A DNA stretch of 64,000 nucleotides from CAVQUE01 sp046290435. Its GTDB lineage: Bacteria > Actinomycetota > Acidimicrobiia > Acidimicrobiales > UBA8592. Under the pieces are notes generated by a model. It was not told the DNA's origin, did not search any database, and was given only the letters and a program-made list of their open reading frames with translations. The stretch lies in contig JBKAGO010000039.1 in the NCBI GenBank assembly GCA_046290435.1, positions 62,001-126,000 on the forward strand. The letters run 5' to 3'. A program made the translations under genes and the position numbers. Within the stretch, counting starts at the first letter, position 1. Every line of letters begins with the position of its first letter. This document shows, piece by piece, positions 1-7,400 of the stretch.

Positions 1-467
1 CCAAGCCTGCCAAGAAGGCCGCCGCCAAGAAGGCGCCGGCGAAGAAGACGACGGCCAAGCCGGCACCTTCGGTGTCGAGCGAGTCCTTCGACCAGAAGTT
101 CCTGGACGAGCAGCGCGCCGCACTGCTCGAGGAGCGCTCCCGCTACGTCCGGTCCGCCGAAACCCTCAAGGCAGAGGCCGACGCGCTCGTCGAGGGCCGC
201 GAGCCCGGTGACGTCCAGTTCGACGAGGAGTCCGGCGAAGGCGACACCTTGGCTGTCGAACGCGAGCGCGACCTCGCGCTCAGCGCCCACGCACGAGCCG
301 CTGTCGAAGAGATCGACGCCGCGCTGGCGCGTCTCGACGCCGGCACCTACGGCATCTGCGCTGCGTCGGGCAAACCGATTCCGAAGGAACGTCTCCGTGC
401 CATCCCCTGGGCCGCCGAACGCGTCGAATACAAGGCCGGTGCCTTCGGACTCTCACGCTCACGCTGA
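1..467 (+). CDS. TraR/DksA-like protein with Lys/Ala-rich N-terminal tail (5' end outside window)
   Basis: The open frame runs from the window edge, so the start is missing. The first visible ~23 residues are a Lys-Ala-Pro repeat tail (AKKAAAKKAPAKK), typical of DNA- or RNA-binding actinobacterial extensions. It is followed by a coiled-coil Glu/Arg-rich section and a C-terminal DksA/TraR finger-like segment (GTYGICAASGKPIPKERL). In the classical C4 finger four Cys bind zinc; here only the first Cys is kept and the later CxxC is replaced by an ERVEY stretch, so zinc binding is probably lost. A GTG at 72 would give a 131-residue protein, but the Lys/Ala tail upstream continues in frame and looks real. 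The family binds RNA polymerase or acts as a general regulator; the exact role here is unknown. The gene overlaps lspA by 29 bases. Confidence 0.75.
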   Translation, partial: KPAKKAAAKKAPAKKTTAKPAPSVSSESFDQKFLDEQRAALLEERSRYVRSAETLKAEADALVEGREPGDVQFDEESGEGDTLAVERERDLALSAHARAAVEEIDAALARLDAGTYGICAASGKPIPKERLRAIPWAAERVEYKAGAFGLSRSR

Positions 468-1095
468 GCCCGACGCCAGGCGTCTCCTCCCACTCCAACT
501 CGCGATCGGCGCCGTTGTCGTCGTCCTCGACCAACTGGTGAAGTGGTGGGCTGTCGAACGTCTCGGTGACGGCGAGGTGATCGAGCTCTTCTGGACCGCG
601 CAGTTCCGTCTCGTGCGCAACGATGGCGCCGCCTTCGGGCTCGGCACCAGCATCACCCCGCTCATCACCATCGCCGCGACGACGATCTCGATCGCGGTGG
701 TCGTGTACGGGCGTTCGGTGCGGCGTCTGCCGGTCGCCGTGGCCCTGGGTGCAGTGCTCGGCGGCGCAGTCGGCAATGTCATCGATCGGTTCCTGCGTCC
801 CGGCGATGGGTTCCTACGCGGCGCGGTGATCGACTACATCGACTTCCAGTGGTGGCCGGTGTTCAACATCGCGGACATCGCCATCGTGTGTGGTGGCTTC
901 GCGCTGGTGTTCCTGCTGCGGGACGAGGACCTCACCCGCAAGCGTCCCGCGCATGCCGCTGGTGCTGCCGCAGATTGCGACTCCGACGCCGCAGGTGGCG
1001 ACGCGCCCACCGGCGCCTCCGACGGTGGCTCCGCCGAGGCTGTCGCCGATCCGGGTCTCGACGCCGCCGCCGACGACGAAGCGCCGCCGTCGTGA
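439..1095 (+). CDS. lspA: Lipoprotein signal peptidase (signal peptidase II)
   Basis: This membrane aspartyl protease cleaves the signal peptide of diacylglyceryl-prolipoproteins. The 218-residue reading has the expected four hydrophobic segments, beginning with LAIGAVVVVLDQLVKWW. The two catalytic Asp are visible in GNVIDR (D116) and FNIADIAI (D146). I chose the GTG at 439 because it leaves a short N-terminus before the first membrane helix and has AAGG upstream; it overlaps the previous gene by 29 bases. After about residue 160 comes an Ala/Asp-rich low-complexity tail not needed for the fold. The stop overlaps the GTG of rluD (GTGA), so translation is likely coupled. A lipoprotein substrate is encoded at 11187-11561. 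Confidence 0.93.
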   Translation: MPSDSHAHAEPDARRLLPLQLAIGAVVVVLDQLVKWWAVERLGDGEVIELFWTAQFRLVRNDGAAFGLGTSITPLITIAATTISIAVVVYGRSVRRLPVAVALGAVLGGAVGNVIDRFLRPGDGFLRGAVIDYIDFQWWPVFNIADIAIVCGGFALVFLLRDEDLTRKRPAHAAGAAADCDSDAAGGDAPTGASDGGSAEAVADPGLDAAADDEAPPS

Positions 1096-2033
1096 CCGCC
1101 GAGGGCGGTGACGGCTCCGACGGCACCGGCATCGAGGTACCCGCCGCCCTGGTGGGCCAGCGCGTCGACCGTGCGGTGTCGTTGCTGACGGGCTGCACCC
1201 GCAGCGACGCCACCCGCCTCATAGAGTCCGGTGCCGTGCTCGTCGACGACCGGCCCGTCCGCCGTGGGGCCGATCGTCTCGACGAGAGAAGCCGTCTGCG
1301 TATCGACACCGCCTCGCTCGCCACCGGCCCGGGCCTCGAACCCGATCCCGATGTCGAACTCGCGATCGTGTTCGAGGACGCCGATGTCATCGTCGTCGAC
1401 AAGCCGGCCGATCTCGTCGTGCATCCCGGGGCCGGCGCGCCCATACCGACCCTGGTGGCGGGCCTGCTCGCGCACGATCCGGCCATCGCCGACATCGGCG
1501 ACCCCGAACGGCCCGGCATCGTCCACCGGCTCGACAAGGGCACCAGCGGTCTGTTGGTGGTGGCCCGTTCCGCCCGGGCGTACGAGGACCTCGTCGCCCA
1601 GCTCGCCGACCGGACCGTCGGTCGCGAATACCTCGCGGTCGTCGAAGGGCACCTCGGGAACGACCGAGGCGTCGTCGAAGCCCCGATCGGGCGGAGCCGG
1701 CGACGACCCACGATGCAGGCCGTCACAGCCGACGGGCGCCCCGCCCGCACGCATTACACCGTCGAACGACGCACCGAGGACCCCATCGCCGCCAGTGTCC
1801 TGCAGTGCAGGCTCGACACGGGGCGCACCCATCAGATCCGGGTGCATCTGTCGGCCATCGGCCATCCGGTCGTCGGCGACGACCGCTATGGAGCAGAGCA
1901 TGATGGCCTGATCGCCCGACCCGCCCTGCACGCTCGGCGTCTGTCCTTCGAGCACCCGGCGACCGGTGAGACGATGTCGTTCGAGTCGCCGGTGCCGGCC
2001 GATCTCAGCGCGCTGCTCGAACGCCTCCGCTGA
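1092..2033 (+). CDS. rluD: RluA/RluD-family 23S rRNA pseudouridine synthase
   Basis: It converts uridines to pseudouridine in large-subunit rRNA. The 313-residue protein has an N-terminal S4 RNA-binding domain (about residues 18-75) and a pseudouridine synthase domain with the family signature HRLDKGTSGLLVVA, whose D148 is the catalytic Asp. TGRTHQIRVHL near the C-terminal side is another conserved family block. The GTG at 1092 overlaps the lspA stop by four bases; upstream in-frame sequence is only a shadow of lspA. The lspA-rluD pairing is common in bacteria. RluD versus RluA/RluC target specificity cannot be read from sequence alone. Confidence 0.9.
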   Translation: MTAEGGDGSDGTGIEVPAALVGQRVDRAVSLLTGCTRSDATRLIESGAVLVDDRPVRRGADRLDERSRLRIDTASLATGPGLEPDPDVELAIVFEDADVIVVDKPADLVVHPGAGAPIPTLVAGLLAHDPAIADIGDPERPGIVHRLDKGTSGLLVVARSARAYEDLVAQLADRTVGREYLAVVEGHLGNDRGVVEAPIGRSRRRPTMQAVTADGRPARTHYTVERRTEDPIAASVLQCRLDTGRTHQIRVHLSAIGHPVVGDDRYGAEHDGLIARPALHARRLSFEHPATGETMSFESPVPADLSALLERLR

Positions 2034-2074
2034 GCCCAGCCGGGTCAGCGGCGTCTCGCGGAACGAGTCCGATC

Positions 2075-2509
2075 TCAGCCCGGCCAGGCCTGTTCGCCCT
2101 GAGCCATTGCCGCGATGTCCGACAGCCGGTAGGAGTCGAGCAGGGTGCGCATCGCGCCGCCGACGTGGGACCACACCGCGAGCAGCACGCACTGGCCCTC
2201 GTGGTCGCAGGCGCCGTCGGTGTGAGGCTCGCCGAAGTCGCCGGCCACGATGGGCCCGTCGACGGCGCTGACGATCTGACTGAGGCGGATCTCGTCGGGA
2301 GGACGGGCCAGCAGGTATCCACCGGAGACGCCACGCTTGGAACGCACGAGTCCCGCCCCCTTGAGCGCGAGCAGGATCTGTTCGAGATAGGGCTGGGGCA
2401 GGCCCGTCCTTTCGGCGATGTCGCGAACCGACATCGGGGTCCCGGTGTCGTGCAACGCGAGGCACAGCAGCGCACGGCTCGCGTAGTCGCCACGGGTCGA
2501 GACCTTCAT
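2075..2509 (-). CDS. Rrf2-family transcriptional regulator
   Basis: This 144-residue winged-helix protein begins with the typical Rrf2 start MKVSTRGDYASRALL and has the helix-turn-helix SVRDIAERTGLPQPYLEQIL. Rrf2 members often sense iron-sulfur clusters, nitric oxide or redox state through Cys in the loop after the dimer helix. Here C101 and C107 are spaced as in IscR/NsrR (C-x5-C), but the third position is W113, so a classical three-Cys cluster site is incomplete. A start at 2509 gives the canonical N-terminus; the longer in-frame extension has no family support. A TACACT hexamer lies 8 bases before the ATG. It is divergent from the phosphodiesterase-like gene at 2607 and convergent with rluD. 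Confidence 0.9.
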   Translation of the reverse strand: MKVSTRGDYASRALLCLALHDTGTPMSVRDIAERTGLPQPYLEQILLALKGAGLVRSKRGVSGGYLLARPPDEIRLSQIVSAVDGPIVAGDFGEPHTDGACDHEGQCVLLAVWSHVGGAMRTLLDSYRLSDIAAMAQGEQAWPG

Positions 2510-2517
2510 GGGCGCCG

Positions 2518-2523
2518 AGTGTA
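2518..2523 (-). promoter_or_regulatory. -10 element of the Rrf2 gene
   Basis: TACACT on the minus strand lies 8 bases before the ATG at 2509, leaving no room for a ribosome-binding leader. Confidence 0.5.
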
Positions 2524-2593
2524 GGTGCCCGATGCCGCCGGACCCGGATCGGTGCGTCATGACGAGCCCGGTCGGCGCCGTCACCGACGGCGC

Positions 2594-2599
2594 TACCGT
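2594..2599 (+). promoter_or_regulatory. -10 element of the phosphodiesterase-like gene
   Basis: TACCGT lies 7 bases before the ATG at 2607; no purine-rich SD follows it. Confidence 0.5.
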
Positions 2600-2606
2600 C
2601 GATGAA

Positions 2607-3704
2607 ATGCAGACCCGACCAGTGGTGCCCGACTATGGCGGCGCCTGTGTCTCGAACCTGGTGCCGGCGTTGCTCGCGCACCGCGACGCCGGTCGCGGCT
2701 GGGTCCCCGACGAGGTCCTCGACGCCCGCCAGGTGGTCGTGTTCGTCATCGACGGCCTGGGTGCCCGGCAACTCGCCCAGCGCGCCGCGGTCGCGCCGAC
2801 CCTCGCCGCGCTCACCGTGCGGTCGATCGACAGCGTCGCCCCCACCACCACGGCGACGGCGCTGACCTCGATCACCACCGGCACCGCACCCGGCGAGCAC
2901 GGCGTGATCGGCTACAAGATCCGCGTCGGCGGCGAGATCCTCAACACGCTGCGCTGGTCGAGCGAGCAGGGCGACGCCCGTACCCGCATCGACCCCACCG
3001 AACTCCAGCCCATCGGCCCGTTCGCGGGTACTCGCCCTCCGGTCATCTCCCAGGCGCAGTTCGCCGATTCGGGCTTCACCGCAGCCCATCTGCGTGACGG
3101 CATCTATCGGCCCTACTGGCTGGCATCGTCGATACCGGTCGATGTGCGCCAGGCCCTCGACGAGGGCAGCCGTTTCGTCTACGCCTACTACGACGGCATC
3201 GACAAGGTCGCTCACATCTGCGGCTTCGGACCGCACTACGACGCCGAACTCGCCTTCGTCGACCGGCTCGTCGCCGACATCGCCGCTGCGCTGCCCACTG
3301 GTGCTGCGCTGGTCGTCACCGCAGACCACGGCCAGGTCCAGGTGGGCGATGCCATGGTGGCGCTCGGTGAACACACGTGTGCACTCACCGCAGCCGTGTC
3401 CGGCGAGGCCCGGTTCGTGTGGCTGCACGCCAGCAGCGGGCGCACCGACGCTCTCGAAGAGGCGGCCGCAGCCGAGCACGGCGACGTCGCCTGGGTGGTT
3501 CCGGTCGAACAGGTCCTCGACGAGGGCTGGTTCGGTCGCGTCGTGTCGAGCGACGCAGCCGGCCGTCTCGGTGACGTCGCGCTCGTGGCGCGAGAAGACG
3601 TCGCGCTCGTCCATCCGGGCCGCCCCGGACCCAAGCTCCAGACCCGCCACGGTTCGCTGACCCCCGACGAGATCGAGGTACCGCTGATGGTGGCGCTGGG
3701 CTGA
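2607..3704 (+). CDS. Alkaline phosphatase superfamily / nucleotide pyrophosphatase-phosphodiesterase-like protein
   Basis: The 365-residue protein fits the type I phosphodiesterase/nucleotide pyrophosphatase branch of the alkaline phosphatase superfamily. Visible marks are VVVFVIDGLG (metal-binding Asp), APTTTATALTSI (the Thr-rich nucleophile region), YYDGIDKVAHICG (Asp/His metal ligands) and VVTADHGQVQVG (the conserved DHG). These enzymes hydrolyse phosphodiesters or phosphoanhydrides. No signal peptide is seen, so a cytoplasmic location is likely and the substrate is unknown. The ATG at 2607 is favoured over an upstream in-frame codon because a TACCGT hexamer sits just before it and residues before it look non-coding. 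Confidence 0.8.
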   Translation: MQTRPVVPDYGGACVSNLVPALLAHRDAGRGWVPDEVLDARQVVVFVIDGLGARQLAQRAAVAPTLAALTVRSIDSVAPTTTATALTSITTGTAPGEHGVIGYKIRVGGEILNTLRWSSEQGDARTRIDPTELQPIGPFAGTRPPVISQAQFADSGFTAAHLRDGIYRPYWLASSIPVDVRQALDEGSRFVYAYYDGIDKVAHICGFGPHYDAELAFVDRLVADIAAALPTGAALVVTADHGQVQVGDAMVALGEHTCALTAAVSGEARFVWLHASSGRTDALEEAAAAEHGDVAWVVPVEQVLDEGWFGRVVSSDAAGRLGDVALVAREDVALVHPGRPGPKLQTRHGSLTPDEIEVPLMVALG

Positions 3705-3719
3705 GCCCTTCATGGCCGT

Positions 3720-3725
3720 TAGCCT
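3720..3725 (+). promoter_or_regulatory. -10 element of bpa
   Basis: TAGCCT lies 6 bases before the ATG at 3732, in the 27-base gap after the previous stop. Confidence 0.5.
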
Positions 3726-3731
3726 CGGATC

Positions 3732-4274
3732 ATGACCGATGGTGAAGAGCAGACGGCGGCCGAGAAACCAGAGATCGTCACCCCCGAGGGCGAGTTGCCC
3801 GGTGACGGCCCGGAGCAGGAGGGCCCCCAGGAGTTCATCGAGCAACCCGCGAAGGTCATGCGGGTGGGTTCGATGTTGCGCCAGCTGCTCGATGAGCTCC
3901 ACCAGGCCGACTTCGACGAGAACTCCCGCGATCGCCTCCGTGACATCTACGAGACGTCGGTGGTCGAGCTCGGCTCGGCGCTGTCGCCCGATCTGCGCAA
4001 CGAGCTCGATCGCATCACGTTGCCCTTCAGCGACGACGAGATCCCCTCCGAGGCGGAGCTGCGGGTCGCGAAGGCCCAGCTGGTGGGCTGGCTCGAGGGC
4101 CTGATCCAGGGCATCCAGGCCACCCTGTTCGCCCAGCAGATGGCAGCCCAGCAACAGCTCGCGAACATGCGGGGCCAGATCGGCCCGGGCGGGCCTCCGG
4201 GCCGTCCCGGCCCCCAGGGTCCGGGAGCGCCCGGCCCCGACAACCCCGAGCTGCGGCCCGGTACCTATCTCTGA
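3732..4274 (+). CDS. bpa: Bacterial proteasome activator (Bpa/PafE, DUF2587)
   Basis: This 180-residue protein matches the ATP-independent ring activator that opens the 20S proteasome gate in actinobacteria. The conserved four-helix region runs from about residue 40 (AKVMRVGSMLRQLLDEL) to residue 140 (IQATLFAQQMAAQQQL), followed by a Gly/Pro-rich flexible tail. The C-terminus is GTYL, equivalent to the GQYL that in mycobacteria docks into the proteasome alpha ring through its penultimate Tyr. The N-terminus is acidic and disordered, as usual for the family. Its presence predicts prcB/prcA and a Pup system elsewhere in the genome, though none is in this window. Confidence 0.9.
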   Translation: MTDGEEQTAAEKPEIVTPEGELPGDGPEQEGPQEFIEQPAKVMRVGSMLRQLLDELHQADFDENSRDRLRDIYETSVVELGSALSPDLRNELDRITLPFSDDEIPSEAELRVAKAQLVGWLEGLIQGIQATLFAQQMAAQQQLANMRGQIGPGGPPGRPGPQGPGAPGPDNPELRPGTYL

Positions 4275-4403
4275 TCGTTCTCCGACCGTGCGCCCGTCGC
4301 CCGTCCGGCACCCGCGGGCCAGGTGGGGTCCGACGGTGACGAAAACCCCGCGTCGCCCCCTGTCGGTGGCTCGGCGCGGCTGCTAGAACTGGTAGCCCCG
4401 TCG

Positions 4404-4421
4404 AATCACACGCGAGTGATT
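4404..4421. promoter_or_regulatory. Perfect 6-bp inverted repeat in the dnaE leader
   Basis: AATCAC and GTGATT flank a 6-base spacer about 40 bases before the dnaE start and just after two TA-rich hexamers (TAGAAC, TAGCCC). It may be an operator; no factor can be named. Confidence 0.3.
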
Positions 4422-4462
4422 TGGGTGGGCCGGGCCGTCGAGTGAGAGAGGTTGCGTCGACC

Positions 4463-7400
4463 GTGTCGTCGTCGTTCACGCATCTGCATGTCCACACCGA
4501 GTATTCGATGCTCGACGGGGCGTCGCGCCTCGACGAGCTCGTCGCCGCGGCCGCCGCCGACGGCCAACCGGCGCTCGGCATGACCGACCACGGCAACATG
4601 TACGGCACGCTCGACTTCTACCGGGCGTGCCGGGCCCAGGGCGTCAAGCCCATCATCGGCACCGAGGCCTACATGGCCCACGAATCGCGCCACGAGCGGC
4701 CGCCGCGACGCGGTCGGGTGGACGACTCCGGCGGCGAGGTCGACGGGGGAGCGAAGCTCTACTACCACCTCATCCTGCTGGCAGAGAACAATGTCGGCTA
4801 CAAGAACCTCATCCAGATCGCCTCCCGCGCCTACATGGAGGGCTACTACTACAAGCCTCGCTGTCTGCGGGCCGGCCAGGAGATCGTCACCCCCGACGGG
4901 ATGAAGCGCATCGAGGACCTCGAGGTCGGCGACCTCGTCCTCACGCACAAGGGCCGCTTCCGGCCGGTGCTCCAGACCATGCGACGCCACCACCGGGGCG
5001 AGATCCACGGCGTGGTGCTGAACAACCGGTACTCACGGATCACGTGGATGACGGGCGAGCATCCCGTGCTCGTCCGTGACGGCGCAGGCAACCGTCGATG
5101 GGTCGAGGCCCGCGATCTCGAAGCGGGGCGCCCCGGGCGCAGCGACGGCGTGCACAACTGGCGATCCTGGGCATGCCTGCCCAAGGTGGCCACCGACGAG
5201 TCGGTCACCGAGATCGACGTGGCACCGCACCTCACCTGGACGCGAGCCGAGGGTCGCCCCGACACCTGGCAGCGCGTCACCGAGCGGCGCACGATCGGCC
5301 CCACCCGCCACTTCGCGCAGCTCGCCGAGACCATCAAGCTCGACGAGGACTTCGGGTGGTTCCTCGGCCTGTACATCGCCGAGGGGTACGCCACCGCCAA
5401 CGAGGTTCGATGGGCGACGCATCTCGACGAGCGCGACGCAGCCGAGCGCTGCGCCGAGATGGTTCGCCGCTTGACCGGCACGCCGGCAACCGTCTCGACC
5501 CGTGCCGACCGTGAGGACTACCGAGGGCTCGACGTCAGGGCGTCGTCCACGCTGTTGGCCCAACTGCTGAAGAGCCTGTGTGGCACTGGCGCCGGCGCCA
5601 AGGTCATCCCGTCGTTCGTGTGGAACGCTCCCGAGTCGTTCCAGCGGGCGGTGCTCGAGGGCATCTTCGACGGCGACGGTGCCTACCACGACGACTGCAC
5701 CATATTCACCCAGACCTCCGAGCGTCTGGCGTGGCAGGTGCGCATGCTGCGGGCATCACTCCACGATGACTTCGCCTCGGTCGAGCGCTGCGAGCTCACC
5801 GACCCGAACCATGCCGATCAGTACCGTTCGAACTACTCGCCGCGAACCGCGCTGTCGTACCGGCGCACCCTCGCAGACGACGATCACGTCTACCGGCCGA
5901 TCGCCGAGGTGGTCACCGAGCACTACGACGGGTTCGTCTACAACATCGAGGTCGCCGAGGATCACTCCTACGTATCCGACTTCACCATCCACAACTGCGA
6001 CTGGGAAGTGCTCGAGGATCACAGCGAAGGCGTGATCGCCACCACCGGGTGTCTCGGTGGGCACGTGCTGCAGTCGCTGATGCGGGGCGACGAACGCGAC
6101 GCCATCGAGAAGGCGGCGCGGCTGCAGGACATCTTCGGGCGCGACAACCTGTTCGTCGAGATCCAGGATCACGGCATCCCCGAGCAGCGCCGCACCAATC
6201 CCCAGCTGATGGAGATCGCCCGGCGCATCGGGGCGCCGCTGCTCGCCACCAACGACAGCCACTACACCCACCAGCACGACCATCAGGCCCACGACGCGTT
6301 GTTGTGCGTGCAGACGGGGTCGCTGATGAGCGACCCCGACCGCTTCAAGTTCGAGGGCGACCAGCACTACCTCAAGTCGGCCCGTGAGATGCGTTCGCTG
6401 TTCCGCGACATCGAGGTCGCCTGCGACAACTCGCTGTGGATCGCCGAACGATGCGACGTCGAGATCGAGTTCGGCAAGCCGCTGCTGCCGGACTTCCCGC
6501 TGCCCGAGGGTTTCGCCGACGACGACGCCTACCTCGAACACCTCACGTTCGAGGGTGCCCGCAAGCGGTGGGGCGATCAGCTGCCCGACGAGGTGGTCGA
6601 GCGGCTGGCGTACGAGCTCAAGGTCATCAGCGACATGGGCTTCTCGTCGTACTTCCTGATCACCTGGGACCTCATCAAGTTCGCCCGCGACCGCGGCATC
6701 CGCGTGGGCCCGGGGCGTGGCAGCGCCGCCGGGTGCGCCGTGGCGTACACGCTGTGGATCACCGATCTCGATCCCATCAAGTACGACCTGCTGTTCGAGC
6801 GGTTCCTCAACCCGTCACGTGTGTCGATGCCCGACATCGACATGGACTTCGACTCCCGCTACCGCGACGAGATGATCCGCTACGCCGCCGAGCGCTACGG
6901 GCGCGACCACGTCGCGCAGATCGTGACGTTCTCCCAGATCAAGGCCCGGGCCGCAGTGCGCGACGCGGCACGGGTGCTCGGCTATCCGTACGCGGTGGGT
7001 GATCGTGTCGCAAAGGCCATGCCGCCGCTCGTCATGGGCCGCGACACGCCGCTGTACGCCTGCCTCGAGGAGCACCCGAAGTTCGCCGACGGCTACAAGA
7101 TGGCGGCGGATCTGCGGGCCATGGTCGAGTCCGATTCCGATGTCGCGAAGGTCGTCGAGGTGGCCAAGGGCCTCGAAGGTCTGCGCCGCCAGGACGGCAT
7201 CCACGCCGCTGCGGTGGTGATCACCAAGGATCCGCTCACCGAGTACCTGCCGATCCAGCGCAAGCCCGAGGCCGGCAAGCCCATCGAAGAAGCCCCGGTG
7301 GTCACCCAGTACGAGATGCACGGCGTCGAGGACCTGGGCCTGTTGAAGATGGACTTCCTGGGGTTGCGCAACCTCGACATCATCGACGACGCACTCGAAC

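Noticed and set aside
834..4154. A 1,106-codon open frame on the minus strand
   Set aside because: It is antisense to lspA, rluD, the phosphodiesterase-like gene and bpa; it is Arg/His/Asp-rich, has no domain, and arises from GC-rich third positions of the real genes.
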